This document shows, piece after piece, positions 26,184-35,313 of a stretch of DNA of 62,809 nucleotides. The DNA lies in NCBI GenBank assembly GCA_026225215.1, contig JAMFSI010000015.1:1-62809 (forward strand), read 5' to 3'. Both the position numbers and the translations under genes were made by a program. Origin of the DNA: Sphingomonas palustris. Lineage in GTDB: Bacteria > Pseudomonadota > Alphaproteobacteria > Sphingomonadales > Sphingomonadaceae. Every line of letters begins with the position of its first letter. Position 1 is the stretch's first letter. Under the pieces are notes generated by a model. The model was not told the origin of the DNA. It made no database searches and worked only from the letters and a program-made list of their open reading frames with translations.

Positions 26184-26345
26184 TCACCTGAAGGCTAGCG
26201 GCGAACCCAAGGCTGAAAACAGCCAGAACAGCAGCATGATGAGGACAATCACGCCAACGATGCGCATAATCATCGGGTCGAGTGGAATGCCCAACATCGG
26301 AATGACAACTGCGAGCACAATGAGAATGATGAGGACGGTAAGCAT
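26184..26345 (-). CDS. Small two-helix membrane protein
   Basis: 53 aa from ATG 26345 with GGAG upstream. Almost entirely two transmembrane helices (LTVLIILIVLAVVIPMLGIP and MRIVGVIVLIMLLFWLFSAL). Found alone between head genes. It could be a second holin or a membrane anchor; unusual inside a structural block. Confidence 0.55.
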   Translation of the reverse strand: MLTVLIILIVLAVVIPMLGIPLDPMIMRIVGVIVLIMLLFWLFSALGSPLAFR

Positions 26346-26440
26346 GGCATGTCTCCGTTCTCCCCGCATGTAGAACGCGCGAAGGTGGTTAATGGGCTCG
26401 CATAAGTCCGGTTCAGAGGTGTGGCGCCTGCCCTCGCGGG

Positions 26441-26472
26441 CGATAAAGGCCTCCAGCGTCAACCGGAGGCCT
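26441..26472 (-). terminator. Terminator downstream of the major capsid gene
   Basis: On the minus strand AGGCCTCC, ten-base loop, GGAGGCCT, followed by TTATCG. Perfect 8-bp stem starting 16 bases after the capsid stop. The U-tract is short, so it may be a partial terminator or an mRNA 3' stabiliser, as often found after capsid genes. Confidence 0.55.
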
Positions 26473-26487
26473 CTAGATTGATTGACC

Positions 26488-27408
26488 TCAGACCCCCGGC
26501 GTACCGAAATACTGCCTCCAATCGACCACACCAGCGCTGAACCGCATGTACTGCGCGGCCTTGGCGTTCTTGGTGTCGAACTCGTTGTCCGTGTCGAACG
26601 CCGGCTTGTCGCGCCACAGGAAGTAGGCGCCATAAGGCGCATTCGTGCGCATGAACCACGAGGTCGCCGAGGTCAGGTAGTGGTTCGTCTTCAGGCCCTT
26701 GGGGAACATGCCCGACTGCTTGATGACGTTCACGGCGTTGTTCGCGGTGTCGTTCTGGAGGACCGACTTGAGGATGCGCTGGGCATCGAACCAGACGGTC
26801 GGCGGGATATGAAGCGACTGCGGGATAAGGCTGATCTTGTTGCCCCGATAGTCGGTTGCCTGCATGATCTGCACGGCCATGTCTTCGATCGCCGTTTCCG
26901 AAAGATCGGCCGACGTCCCGAGGATGTTGGACTGATTGCCCGTCATGGTCGGATGCGTGTTGCAGATCATCGCCTGACCATCGCCAATCGGATAGCTGGC
27001 ATTGAACGCCTGGTTAAAGACGTTCGCGCCGACGATCTCTTCGGTCTGGCGTCCGGCGAAAGCGAGCATCGCAGCACGACGCTTGGAAACCACCTCATAG
27101 AGGTCGTCGCGAAGCTCTTCGTACGTGACGATGTAGCCGCCGGCATAGGCGACGTGCGTGAAGCGGGTTACCGCGCCCTGCACCTCGGTATCGTAGTTCA
27201 GCGCCGAGCCCTGATCCTTCTCGCGAAGGACGCCGAACGCGCTGATCTCGACGAACTCCTCATAGGCCTTGTCCGAGGTCTCCACGTCGTACCAGTCAGG
27301 ATATTCCTGCTCGTGCTCGGTGTACTGACGCCCCCAGAAGGCCTTGATGCCGGGCCAGAGTGCTTTGGGATGTGCGCCGGTATTGATGACGCCACCAATT
27401 GCTGCCAT
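26488..27408 (-). CDS. Major capsid protein
   Basis: 306 aa. HK97-like capsid features for podo- and Mu-type heads: N-terminal KALWPGIKAFWGRQYTEHEQ and EEFVEISAFGVLREKDQGSA. The central RRAAMLAFAGRQTEEIVGAN segment and IPQSLHIPPTVWFDAQRILK resemble capsid proteins related to the Mu gpT type. C-terminal ATSWFMRTNAPYGAYFLWRD, KAAQYMRFSAGVVDWRQYFG closes the family pattern. Located downstream of the scaffold-like and decoration-like genes; a terminator follows. Confidence 0.8.
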   Translation of the reverse strand: MAAIGGVINTGAHPKALWPGIKAFWGRQYTEHEQEYPDWYDVETSDKAYEEFVEISAFGVLREKDQGSALNYDTEVQGAVTRFTHVAYAGGYIVTYEELRDDLYEVVSKRRAAMLAFAGRQTEEIVGANVFNQAFNASYPIGDGQAMICNTHPTMTGNQSNILGTSADLSETAIEDMAVQIMQATDYRGNKISLIPQSLHIPPTVWFDAQRILKSVLQNDTANNAVNVIKQSGMFPKGLKTNHYLTSATSWFMRTNAPYGAYFLWRDKPAFDTDNEFDTKNAKAAQYMRFSAGVVDWRQYFGTPGV

Positions 27409-27438
27409 TTCGAATTCCTTTCGTTAGCTGGCGGCGGA

Positions 27439-28053
27439 TCAGACGCCCGCGGTGCCCCAGAGCTGCGGGAGGTTCATGCGAACGATCCACTTGGCGTTGA
27501 CGCCGATCCCGTTGTCGGGGCCGCGCAGGATGCCAAGAATACGGAGCTGATAGGTCGCATTCGCCGTTGCCGAGACCGACGACGACTGAAGCTGCCAACC
27601 CGAGCGCCCAGTGATGACGTTGCCGGCGCCAGCCACGAGATTGCCGTTCGCCGCAGGACCCGTGCCGGCGGCGATGGCGCCCCCGACGGAATCTTCCTGG
27701 ATGGCGAAAAGCTGGTTGGGATCGTTGAACAGCAGGCCGTACTGCAGGGTGCTTGCCGGGTGATAGATCGGCATATCGCGCGTCACCGTGGTGAGTGCGT
27801 TGCCTGCCTGACCGGCGGGGCCGTTCGAGATGCCGCCGAAGCTGCCGGCGACCACGTTCGTGGCGCCTGCCGTGGCAAGCTGAACGTAAGGCACGCCGTT
27901 GGCGTCGCCGCCGCCGATGTAGACCAGCGGATCGCCGAGGAAGACGTTTTGTGCGTAGGATGCTGCGAAGCAGACAAGCTGGCCCTGACCATCGAAGGTC
28001 ATGCCGTTGTCCATGATGGGCGTCAGCCCAGTTGCAATATTGGCGTTCGCCAT
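27439..28053 (-). CDS. Capsid decoration or head protein
   Basis: 204 aa from ATG 28053, behind a strong AAGGAGG site; an upstream ATG at 28113 lacks one. Beta-rich, Gly/Ala-rich (ATGLTPIMDNGMTFDGQGQL, GDPLVYIGGGDANGVPYVQL, RDMPIYHPASTLQYGLLFND). Placed directly before the major capsid gene, the usual site of decoration proteins. No firm family. Confidence 0.55.
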   Translation of the reverse strand: MANANIATGLTPIMDNGMTFDGQGQLVCFAASYAQNVFLGDPLVYIGGGDANGVPYVQLATAGATNVVAGSFGGISNGPAGQAGNALTTVTRDMPIYHPASTLQYGLLFNDPNQLFAIQEDSVGGAIAAGTGPAANGNLVAGAGNVITGRSGWQLQSSSVSATANATYQLRILGILRGPDNGIGVNAKWIVRMNLPQLWGTAGV

Positions 28054-28154
28054 GACGGCGCCTCCTTGAAAGAGAGTTGCGGCGGAAGGCGACCCATTGG
28101 CCGCTGACTGCAACTGACTTCAAGAAAGCGCCGGCTAATTACCTCGGTGCGGCG

Positions 28155-28832
28155 TCAGTGCTTCTGGATTGAGATCGGCCCAGACGCCGAGTCCGTAGGA
28201 TCGTAGAACTTGCCCTTGTCGGCTGCTTGTGCCGATCCCTGCGGTGCGCGGAAGGGAGAGTTCTTCAAGCCCTCGATTTTTTCTGCGGCCTGTGCGTGGC
28301 GGAGATCCATGTCTTCCTGCCAGAACACGAGAGGGAGTTTCATCGCATAGGCATACAGGGCGCCATTGTCTTTCCCTGTGCCAACTGCCCGGCAGAGTGG
28401 CTTCCCGTCGGTGCCCGTTACATGGGCCCAGCCATTTGCCGTGGCTTCCGCGATGCGCCCTGCCACATCGTTAAACCAGTGCTGCTTATAGCCCGGAACA
28501 GGAGGCAGTGCAAGTTTCTGGAAGAACGATCCGATTGGCTTGCGAAACGCACGAATGCGCTCGATGTCGGCCTGTAGATCGTGCGGCTCCGAGTGGCTTT
28601 CGAATGCGGCCGCCTCAGCCACTTCACGGTCGACACTGCCGCCGTATTCAAGCGGGATCGCGCTATCGCGAACAGTGCCGGCAAAGCTCGCGAACTCATT
28701 ACCCGCGCCACTGTCGGCTGAACCGTCGGGATCGTAAAGCGGGCGCCCTTTGATCGAAGCCGCACTTTCGGGAACGGGGCCGCCGGGCAGGTTAGACTTG
28801 TCGAGACGGGCGTTTGGGATTCCACGGGGCAT
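28155..28832 (-). CDS. Hypothetical head-region protein
   Basis: 225 aa starting MPRGIPNARLDK at ATG 28832 (TGATG overlap). Central conserved-looking block: IGSFFQKLALPPVPGYKQHW, FNDVAGRIAEATANGWAHVT, plus ALYAYAMKLPLVFWQEDMDL. I have seen similar blocks in phage proteins next to scaffold genes, but cannot name a function. Perhaps a minor head protein or assembly factor. Confidence 0.55.
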   Translation of the reverse strand: MPRGIPNARLDKSNLPGGPVPESAASIKGRPLYDPDGSADSGAGNEFASFAGTVRDSAIPLEYGGSVDREVAEAAAFESHSEPHDLQADIERIRAFRKPIGSFFQKLALPPVPGYKQHWFNDVAGRIAEATANGWAHVTGTDGKPLCRAVGTGKDNGALYAYAMKLPLVFWQEDMDLRHAQAAEKIEGLKNSPFRAPQGSAQAADKGKFYDPTDSASGPISIQKH

Positions 28833-29842
28833 CAGTTGCTCCTCTGCCTGCGTTGTTTGTAGGAAATGATGTCGATGCCGGGATCGAGATAGGTCGCGAC
28901 CCATTCATCGGCGTCGAGCTTGTCGTTCGTCCGCGACTGTCGATCGAACTGCGTCCGGGCTTCAGCGCGTTCGGTCGCATCGGTGATGAGCGTGAACGGA
29001 TCCGGCCCACGGCGCCCTCCAGGGCCAGGCTGTGGGTCGAGCACGGGGCGAAGGCGTGGTCGAACAGCCGGTGGCTGGCCGGTCGGATCCGCATTGGCTG
29101 CCGGCGGCGGCGCGGCTTGAGCGGGGAACTTGTCCGGAAACGCCTCCATGACGCGCTTCTTGGCCAGTTCGTATTGCTCGGCGCGGCCCAATGCCGGGCG
29201 ACTGGTGATGACAGCGCCATGCTCGGCGATCATTGCCTTGCCGAGGACGGGATCGGCCCGAAACCATGGGTTGTCGTCGAGGAAGTCTTGCGTCTCGGGC
29301 CAGATCTCCGGCGCAGGCTTCGGCGGGACAACGGGCGGCGTTGTGAACTTGGCGCGCTCGGTCTCCATGGCGGCGATGTCGCCATCCACCTGCCGGAAGG
29401 TCTCGACGTCGCCGCTGCTCACAGCCTCATCGCGCTGCTTTTTGAGATCGGTGACGGCTCTGGCATAGGCCGCCTGACCAGCAGTCCGCGCCAGTTCGAT
29501 GGCTTCCGCATGCTGGGCCCGAAGCGTCGCGTTCTCCTCGCGCAGCAGAGCATGGTCTCGCTCCATGCGCCGCACGGTCTGGCTGAGCCGCTTCATGTCG
29601 GTCTTCATGACCGGGATTTCGGATTCGCTGCGAGTAACCCACTCTTCGGCCGTGGCGTGCCGGCGCGGGTCGCCCTTGAACTCCTCGGGCGGCTTCCAGC
29701 CAGTCAGCCGGGCGCGCTGCTCGATGGTCAGCTCCTCTTCGAAGGTGCCGTCGCTGAGGGCCTCAAGGTCGCCTTCTGCGCCGAGGAGCGCCGGATCAAC
29801 CCCGTCCTCCTGCAAGGGCTCGTTCTGCCTCACGATGCTCAT
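28832..29842 (-). CDS. Probable scaffolding protein
   Basis: 336 aa, acidic N-terminus, then a long coiled coil (SLSQTVRRMERDHALLREEN and on) and QKKRDEAVSSGDVETFRQVD-type helices. It lacks beta-rich regions and lies between the GroES-like gene and capsid genes, the place for a scaffold. The segment WPETQDFLDDNPWFRADPVL matches a motif common in podovirus scaffolds. Confidence 0.65.
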   Translation of the reverse strand: MSIVRQNEPLQEDGVDPALLGAEGDLEALSDGTFEEELTIEQRARLTGWKPPEEFKGDPRRHATAEEWVTRSESEIPVMKTDMKRLSQTVRRMERDHALLREENATLRAQHAEAIELARTAGQAAYARAVTDLKKQRDEAVSSGDVETFRQVDGDIAAMETERAKFTTPPVVPPKPAPEIWPETQDFLDDNPWFRADPVLGKAMIAEHGAVITSRPALGRAEQYELAKKRVMEAFPDKFPAQAAPPPAANADPTGQPPAVRPRLRPVLDPQPGPGGRRGPDPFTLITDATERAEARTQFDRQSRTNDKLDADEWVATYLDPGIDIISYKQRRQRSN

Positions 29843-30318
29843 GCCGCCTTCTCCATTTCGATCAGCGCCTTGAAATCCTCGGTGATGCGGCAGGCGATCT
29901 GCCGTTCGTCGACAAGGCGATACATGGCGCCGTCCATGCCGATCGCTTTCACGCCGCCGTACTTCTCGATGTAGACCCGGTCGCCCGGCTTGAGGGGCGC
30001 GCTCAGATGCTGAAAAGCCTGATCGCCGACCTCGAACACGATGCCGGTAACAGCTGCCTCGTTCATCCGATCGACGCGCTGGTCGACCATGATGATGCCG
30101 CCCGCCGAGATATTCGACGCCTGGTCCATCTTGACGAGGACATTGGGGCCGAACGGGACGAGCCCCGATGTGTTCGCGCCAGAGAATTCCGCCTGCACAT
30201 ACTGCGCATCAAAGCCCTGGATCAGGAACGGCGGCAGGGCGGTCGCTTCCCGGGATTCCTGCTCGGTGATGCGCTTGCCGGTCTTGGGGTTCACCGGCGG
30301 GAGTTCAGAGATATCCAT
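29839..30318 (-). CDS. GroES-like co-chaperonin
   Basis: 159 aa from ATG 30318 (GGAAG upstream). Residues 55-155 fit the chaperonin-10 fold: LVPFGPNVLVKMDQASNISA at the first strand, GGIIMVDQ at the mobile-loop end, TGIVFEVGDQ, KPGDRVYIEKYGGVKAIGMD and YRLVDERQIACRI. The first 50 residues are an extension not found in host GroES. Would replace or modify GroES in capsid folding, as T4 gp31 does; the location beside scaffold and capsid genes supports that. Confidence 0.75.
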   Translation of the reverse strand: MDISELPPVNPKTGKRITEQESREATALPPFLIQGFDAQYVQAEFSGANTSGLVPFGPNVLVKMDQASNISAGGIIMVDQRVDRMNEAAVTGIVFEVGDQAFQHLSAPLKPGDRVYIEKYGGVKAIGMDGAMYRLVDERQIACRITEDFKALIEMEKAA

Positions 30319-30610
30319 CGTCTTCCTTCTCCATTCCAAAGATGCCTTGAAGGGTGGGCAGGTCCATATCCTTGAGATCGCGCAGGACCAGAATCTGCCC
30401 TCGGATCACATCGGGGTTGCGTAGGCCGCTATTGTCCTCGCGCATGGTTCCGGCCTCGATGAGATCGGCGCCCAGTTCGCGATAACGCTCGATCATCACG
30501 TCGAGGCCGTGCAGGAATGCGGCGGTCACGGGGTGGTGCTTCCAGCCATTGAAGGTCTGGACGTTGAGATCGCCGACTGTCTCGGCATGCTCGGGGTTGA
30601 TGGCGATCAT
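30305..30610 (-). CDS. Hypothetical protein
   Basis: 101 aa, acidic, helical (HPVTAAFLHGLDVMIERYRE). No domain recognised. The end overlaps the co-chaperonin start by 14 bases, showing one operon. Confidence 0.5.
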   Translation of the reverse strand: MIAINPEHAETVGDLNVQTFNGWKHHPVTAAFLHGLDVMIERYRELGADLIEAGTMREDNSGLRNPDVIRGQILVLRDLKDMDLPTLQGIFGMEKEDDGYL

Positions 30611-30948
30611 ACGAGATAGCCTTCCCTAGCCAAGGCAAGCGCCTCGTTGGGATGCTTGCAGATCTTGATGTGATGTTCGATGAGATCGGGGGAATCGCCA
30701 GCCGAAGCCTTTACAAATGCCGACCCTATGCCGCCATTTGCACGCCATGCGCGGATCGCCTGAATCGATGCACATTCAAGATGGCCAATGCGGGCCGACC
30801 TTGCTGCATCATCGCCTTCCAGAACAGCGGATGCGATCATGCCGTCAATGCCCATTTTCGACATCCCAACGTAGCAATGATCCGAGCCACAGTCATTGGC
30901 CTGCGCCTGTAGCCGCTTGGTCATTTCGGCAAAGTCGGGTTCCATCAC
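30607..30948 (-). CDS. Hypothetical protein
   Basis: 113 aa with four Cys (NDCGSDHCYVGM, GHLECASIQAIRAW, HIKICKHP). Overlaps both neighbours by four bases. The Cys/His content hints at metal binding, but there is no standard spacing. Confidence 0.5.
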   Translation of the reverse strand: MMEPDFAEMTKRLQAQANDCGSDHCYVGMSKMGIDGMIASAVLEGDDAARSARIGHLECASIQAIRAWRANGGIGSAFVKASAGDSPDLIEHHIKICKHPNEALALAREGYLV

Positions 30949-33386
30949 ATCGCTCCCGCAAGATCGCCAGGAACATCGGTATTACCCGTCCCCGGCGATG
31001 ATGGCGTGGTGACGTCGGGGCCAGCAGGTGCATCCGGCGCCATCGGGAGTGCGCCTGCAGGCGCTGGCGTGGGTTGAACCGGCAATGGTTGTTGTGCTGT
31101 CGCCTGAGCGTCTTGCGCGCCCTGCATCGCCAAATCTCGGGCATGCTGTACGGCATCGGAGACCATCTCGTGGTGACGGTCGCCAAGCGCCATACCCAAC
31201 TGATGGGCATGCTCCCGCGCCTGCATCGCCTGTTTGCTATCGATTGCGGCGAATTTGGCCTGCGTGTTCAGCGCCTCGATCTTCTGGCGCATGAAGGTCA
31301 GTTGCTGTTCGATGGCCGCCTCTTCCGCAGCGCTGGAATTCTTGCGAGCGAGCGACATGTTGAGGAATGCATGGGTCTGCTTTTCCAACTCCTCGGCGCG
31401 GAGTTTGCCAAGGGTCGCCTGCTGCATTGCCATGGCGAACGCCTGCGCATTCGGATCTTCGGGCACGAACAGGTCTTCGATGCGCTCGATGTTCGCCGCC
31501 TCATAAACCCGCGTCAGCACCTCTTTCTGGTTGATGAGCGGGTTGTTCTGCGAGGTCGTCTGGAGGATCTGCGAGCGGACGAGCTTCTGCATGTCCGTCG
31601 TCATCTTCGGATCGGCGACCGGCTGTACAGCACCCGATCGCGCATAATCGGCGGCCGATATCTCCCGGCTTTCGTCACCGATATCGTACTTCACGGTGTC
31701 CTTGATGTGCCGCTTGTTCAGGTTGTGGAGTTTGTTGAGTTCGGCCTCCAGCGACGTGAACACCCGCTCGTAAATGGAGGTGTAGACCTTCATGCCCTGT
31801 TCGATCAGCGCCAGAACCGTTGTCGGCGGGGCATTGGCGATAGCGGCATCGCCGCTCAGGATGTTGCCGACCGCGCCGATTTCCTTGGCCGCCGTGACGA
31901 TGAAGCCCAGAATCTGGAACAGCACGGGTGACGGGCCGTTGAACGGCAGCGGGAACACGGAATCACGGATCGCCGCGCCCTTGGTCGTTACCCGGGTGAA
32001 CTTGCCTACCTGGAACAGCGTCTGACCAGACGGCAGCCCGAGTTCATTGCTGACGAAGCCGCCGCCCGCGTTCTGCAGATGGCCGGCATCGAAAGACTGG
32101 TTGAGCGTCGTGTTGATGGCGTCGTTCAGCGGCAGCAGCAGATGGCCAAAGCCGTTCGGGTAGGAACCGCCATCGAAAGGCGGCAGGAACGGATATAGCG
32201 TGTACTGCGCGTCCTTCTCGATGGCGAAGATCGTATCGCCGTCTTTCGAGGCCTTGATGCCTTTCTCGCAATAATTGGCAACGATCCGCACCACCTTGCA
32301 CGACCGATGGTGGACGGTGATGATATAGGGCTCGGGGTAGCCGTCGCCATCGAGATCGAGCCGGCGATGCTGCTCGATGAACAGGTGCGGCGCATCCTCA
32401 TCCCAGCCATCGGAGCCCAGTTCGCGGCCGTCGAATTTCTCCGAACTATCGGTACCGGCGGCGGCGTAGACCAGCGGCAGGAACATGCCCTCGCCATTCT
32501 CACTGCTCTCGTCGATCCCGGCCCGCTCACGCTGGATGATCTCGAACGGATAGAGCAGCACCTTTTCGCTGTGCCTCGGTGCCGTATCAAATGACGGTGC
32601 GTAGCGGTTCCACACCAGGTTGAGGATGCTGACGAACAGCGAACGAGACTTGTCCTCCATGACGTCGAAGAAGGTCTTGCGGGCAGCGCCACCCACGATC
32701 GGCATCTGGTGGATCATCGCATCGGTCTGGCTCTTCCATTCCTTCATGTCGGAAAGAAGCTGCCAGCTCATGTGCTCGCCGATCTTGTCGGCCAGTTCTC
32801 GCTTGCCGCCGGGCGGGATCAGCCAAACAGGCTGTGGCTGCCCATTGGGGCCGGGCTGCGTCATCGGCTGACCATTGCGCTCGACAGGCGTGCCCTTGTC
32901 GCTACCCCAGACGACACCCTTGACGACATTCTTACCCTGAATGATCGCGGGCATTGTCCTGGCGCCGAACTCGATCGTCGCCTGCGTGATGAGCGGGAAG
33001 ATCATGCTGGACGCGCCGGGCCACGGGTACGTCTTAGGCGTCGTCTTCTGCTTGGCGAACCTCAGGGCCTTTTCGGCCTCTTCTTCCCATTCCGCGCGAC
33101 TGTTCTTGTCGATCTCATACTCGCGGATGACCTGCGCCCCGATCTGGTCGAGGTCGGTGTTGTCGACATAGCGGGCGAGATTGATATCGTCGATTTGCGC
33201 GATGAGGCTGGCGAGAAGTGTTTCGGCTTCAGGACGGGCCTGCGGTTCGCGCAGTTCCTCTTCGGCCGGGCCGTCATCGTCGTTCGCATTAAGCGGATCG
33301 AACATATCCGCGACACTCTCGGGACCGCTTTCGGCGCCTGAGAGGGGCGATGCACTGACTCTTTCGATCCCCATGGCGACCTTCAT
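30945..33386 (-). CDS. Portal protein
   Basis: 813 aa, consistent with large podovirus portals. Residues 70-200 contain WEEEAEKALRFAKQKTTPKT, YPWPGASSMIFPLITQATIE, the characteristic N-terminal block. A middle section has LDLDGDGYPEPYIITVHHRS and GFGHLLLPLNDAINTTLNQS. The C-terminal 200 residues are helical and end in a Pro/Ala-rich barrel-like tail. The dodecamer forms the packaging channel. ATG 33374 is an alternative start. Confidence 0.85.
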   Translation of the reverse strand: MKVAMGIERVSASPLSGAESGPESVADMFDPLNANDDDGPAEEELREPQARPEAETLLASLIAQIDDINLARYVDNTDLDQIGAQVIREYEIDKNSRAEWEEEAEKALRFAKQKTTPKTYPWPGASSMIFPLITQATIEFGARTMPAIIQGKNVVKGVVWGSDKGTPVERNGQPMTQPGPNGQPQPVWLIPPGGKRELADKIGEHMSWQLLSDMKEWKSQTDAMIHQMPIVGGAARKTFFDVMEDKSRSLFVSILNLVWNRYAPSFDTAPRHSEKVLLYPFEIIQRERAGIDESSENGEGMFLPLVYAAAGTDSSEKFDGRELGSDGWDEDAPHLFIEQHRRLDLDGDGYPEPYIITVHHRSCKVVRIVANYCEKGIKASKDGDTIFAIEKDAQYTLYPFLPPFDGGSYPNGFGHLLLPLNDAINTTLNQSFDAGHLQNAGGGFVSNELGLPSGQTLFQVGKFTRVTTKGAAIRDSVFPLPFNGPSPVLFQILGFIVTAAKEIGAVGNILSGDAAIANAPPTTVLALIEQGMKVYTSIYERVFTSLEAELNKLHNLNKRHIKDTVKYDIGDESREISAADYARSGAVQPVADPKMTTDMQKLVRSQILQTTSQNNPLINQKEVLTRVYEAANIERIEDLFVPEDPNAQAFAMAMQQATLGKLRAEELEKQTHAFLNMSLARKNSSAAEEAAIEQQLTFMRQKIEALNTQAKFAAIDSKQAMQAREHAHQLGMALGDRHHEMVSDAVQHARDLAMQGAQDAQATAQQPLPVQPTPAPAGALPMAPDAPAGPDVTTPSSPGTGNTDVPGDLAGAM

Positions 33387-33409
33387 TGAAAGAAAGTTGC
33401 GCTCTCATA

Positions 33410-33613
33410 TCATATTTTTTCGCCGATGTAATGCCCAGCGACATTTTTGTTGAAGGAACTACCGAAAGATTGCGCCCCCATCAGGCTTTCGCCGACATGC
33501 GCTGGAACGTCACGGTAGAGATGGGTGCTGCCGTTTTTGAACTTCACGGTAAGCGCGCCTGTTTTCATGTCATAGTCGGCATGGGTGGCCATCGAGGATT
33601 TGATGGGCGTCAT
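33410..33613 (-). CDS. KTSC-domain protein
   Basis: 67 aa starting at ATG 33613 (TGATG overlap). Nearly all of it is a KTSC domain: MKTGALTVKFKNGSTHLYRD, VPAHVGESLMGAQSFGSSFN, NVAGHY. The family is common in bacteria and phages; its role is not defined. Confidence 0.75.
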   Translation of the reverse strand: MTPIKSSMATHADYDMKTGALTVKFKNGSTHLYRDVPAHVGESLMGAQSFGSSFNKNVAGHYIGEKI

Positions 33614-33834
33614 CACTCCGTCTCCAGCATTAAGTGCAAGATTGCGCGTTGCAAAATCCACAGCGCATCGCGGGAACCGTGACTGCATCGAATGTCGATC
33701 TGCCCATCTTGGTCGAAGCCGCAGACGAGAACCTGTCGGAAGGCACCGGCGGCATTGGCGAGAACGCGCTCGGGATCGAGTTCAACCCCGTCACCAACGG
33801 GCTGGCCATCACGGAGGGGAATGACGTCGGCCAT
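33613..33834 (-). CDS. Conserved small phage protein
   Basis: 73 aa from ATG 33834. The pattern VELDPERVLANAAGAFRQVL, VCGFDQDGQIDIRCSHGSRD, ALWILQRA is shared by small proteins between terminase and portal genes of many phages. Function unknown. Confidence 0.6.
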   Translation of the reverse strand: MADVIPLRDGQPVGDGVELDPERVLANAAGAFRQVLVCGFDQDGQIDIRCSHGSRDALWILQRAILHLMLETE

Positions 33835-33837
33835 CAA

Positions 33838-35313
33838 TCAGTACCCCGTATATTCGCTACGCGATGCCTCGGCCGCATAATCGTAGCCGCTGCCAAAATC
33901 GGGATAATCGTCCTCGCGCGGAGCGTTCGTCAGGGCTGGCGCGAAATACTGAACCATTCCATATTGAAGGGCGTCGTGCACGTGAGAGTGTATCGTCTTA
34001 TCCGGCTGCTCCGAGTAACGCTCGACACCCGGAACTTGTAGGCGCCGACGCTTGTACCCGCCGAGAAAGCCCTTGCGCAAAACCTGGCAGCGCGGGTGCA
34101 GGATGAACTGCGGCTCGCCATTGACCAAGGTTCGCAGCGTCTTTCGCACCGCTTCTTGGCGCAACTTCGGGTCCTGAATGGATGGCTCGATCTTGATGCC
34201 TTGCGCCTCGGCGATGTCGAAGCATGTCCGCTTATCGGTCTGGGCGCGCTGAGAGCCAGCAGGATCGCCGTAATCCTCGAAAGTCACTTGTCCGTTGAAG
34301 GCCTTGTTGCAGTGCTCGTTGACGTTCTGGATAAACTCGTCGGCGCTCATGTTCTCGCTGACGATCTCGTCGAACACCAGCCACCTGCCATCAGGCAGCA
34401 TCTGAGAAAGGGCACATGCCGGCGTTAGCCCCCAGTCATACGAACGTATGATCGGCGAACCCGCAACAGGATCGACCGCCTGACAGTGGATACGGTCGCT
34501 ATATTCCGGGTAGACGAGTTTGCCCTCGGCAATGAACCCGTAATCGCCCTCGATATAGATCTTCACCCATTCCTTGGCCTTGCCGATCGCCAGCTCGTTG
34601 TAATAGCCCTGCTTGAGGTTGCGCAGGTTCTCGGCCTCATCTGATGCGCCGCTCGGCTGCACGAACTGGGCGGCATATTCCTCAGGCCGCATTGATGGGC
34701 CCATCTTGCCCTCGCGCTGGGCCTGCTGGAAAGACGGTAGCCAAGCCTGCTTCTCGAAAAAGCGATACCACGCGCTGTCGCTGTCCGGCGGGTTGGTGTC
34801 CATCCAGATGCCGTGCCAGTAGGGCCCTGAGTTCGAGACCGGCGGAAAGCGGCCAATGCGGCCTTGCAGCGCCTCCACGATGGCCCATGGAACTTCGCGG
34901 GCCTCGTTGATCCATGCGCCCGTCAACTCCAGCGAAAGCAGCTTGGAGATGTCCTCGGGGCGATCGAGCGCCAGATAAAGCACTTCGATCTCGGTAGCGG
35001 GCGCCAGCCCCTTGATCATGTAGCTATGCTTGGACTCGACGAACTTGCCAAAATACTGAGGCGGCATCCACTGGTGGACCGTGCGGATCGTCGTGTCGCG
35101 AAGTTCGGTGAATGTATTGCGTATAACGGCGTATCTGCTCCGACGAACACCGTCCTGCATCCGAGGCATCGCCATGCCGCGCTGGGCGATCTCGATGGTG
35201 CAGGCTGAGGATTTCCCGGAACCGAGCGGTCCTCGTATACCTCGGATGCGCGCATCGGACTGAGCGAAGTCGAGGAGCGTCGGCGCATCGTCATAATCGA
35301 AGGTGATGTTCAT
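33838..35313 (-). CDS. terL: Terminase large subunit
   Basis: 491 aa. Walker A GPLGSGKS at residues 28-35; Walker B region LTGAWINEAREVP near residue 135. The nuclease domain starts at about residue 290 (RSYDWGLTPACALSQM) with further acidic motifs FDEIVSENMSADEF and TFEDYGDPAGSQRAQTDK. It packages DNA by ATP hydrolysis and cuts it. Normal length and intact. Downstream of terS and several small genes, upstream of the portal. Confidence 0.9.
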   Translation of the reverse strand: MNITFDYDDAPTLLDFAQSDARIRGIRGPLGSGKSSACTIEIAQRGMAMPRMQDGVRRSRYAVIRNTFTELRDTTIRTVHQWMPPQYFGKFVESKHSYMIKGLAPATEIEVLYLALDRPEDISKLLSLELTGAWINEAREVPWAIVEALQGRIGRFPPVSNSGPYWHGIWMDTNPPDSDSAWYRFFEKQAWLPSFQQAQREGKMGPSMRPEEYAAQFVQPSGASDEAENLRNLKQGYYNELAIGKAKEWVKIYIEGDYGFIAEGKLVYPEYSDRIHCQAVDPVAGSPIIRSYDWGLTPACALSQMLPDGRWLVFDEIVSENMSADEFIQNVNEHCNKAFNGQVTFEDYGDPAGSQRAQTDKRTCFDIAEAQGIKIEPSIQDPKLRQEAVRKTLRTLVNGEPQFILHPRCQVLRKGFLGGYKRRRLQVPGVERYSEQPDKTIHSHVHDALQYGMVQYFAPALTNAPREDDYPDFGSGYDYAAEASRSEYTGY

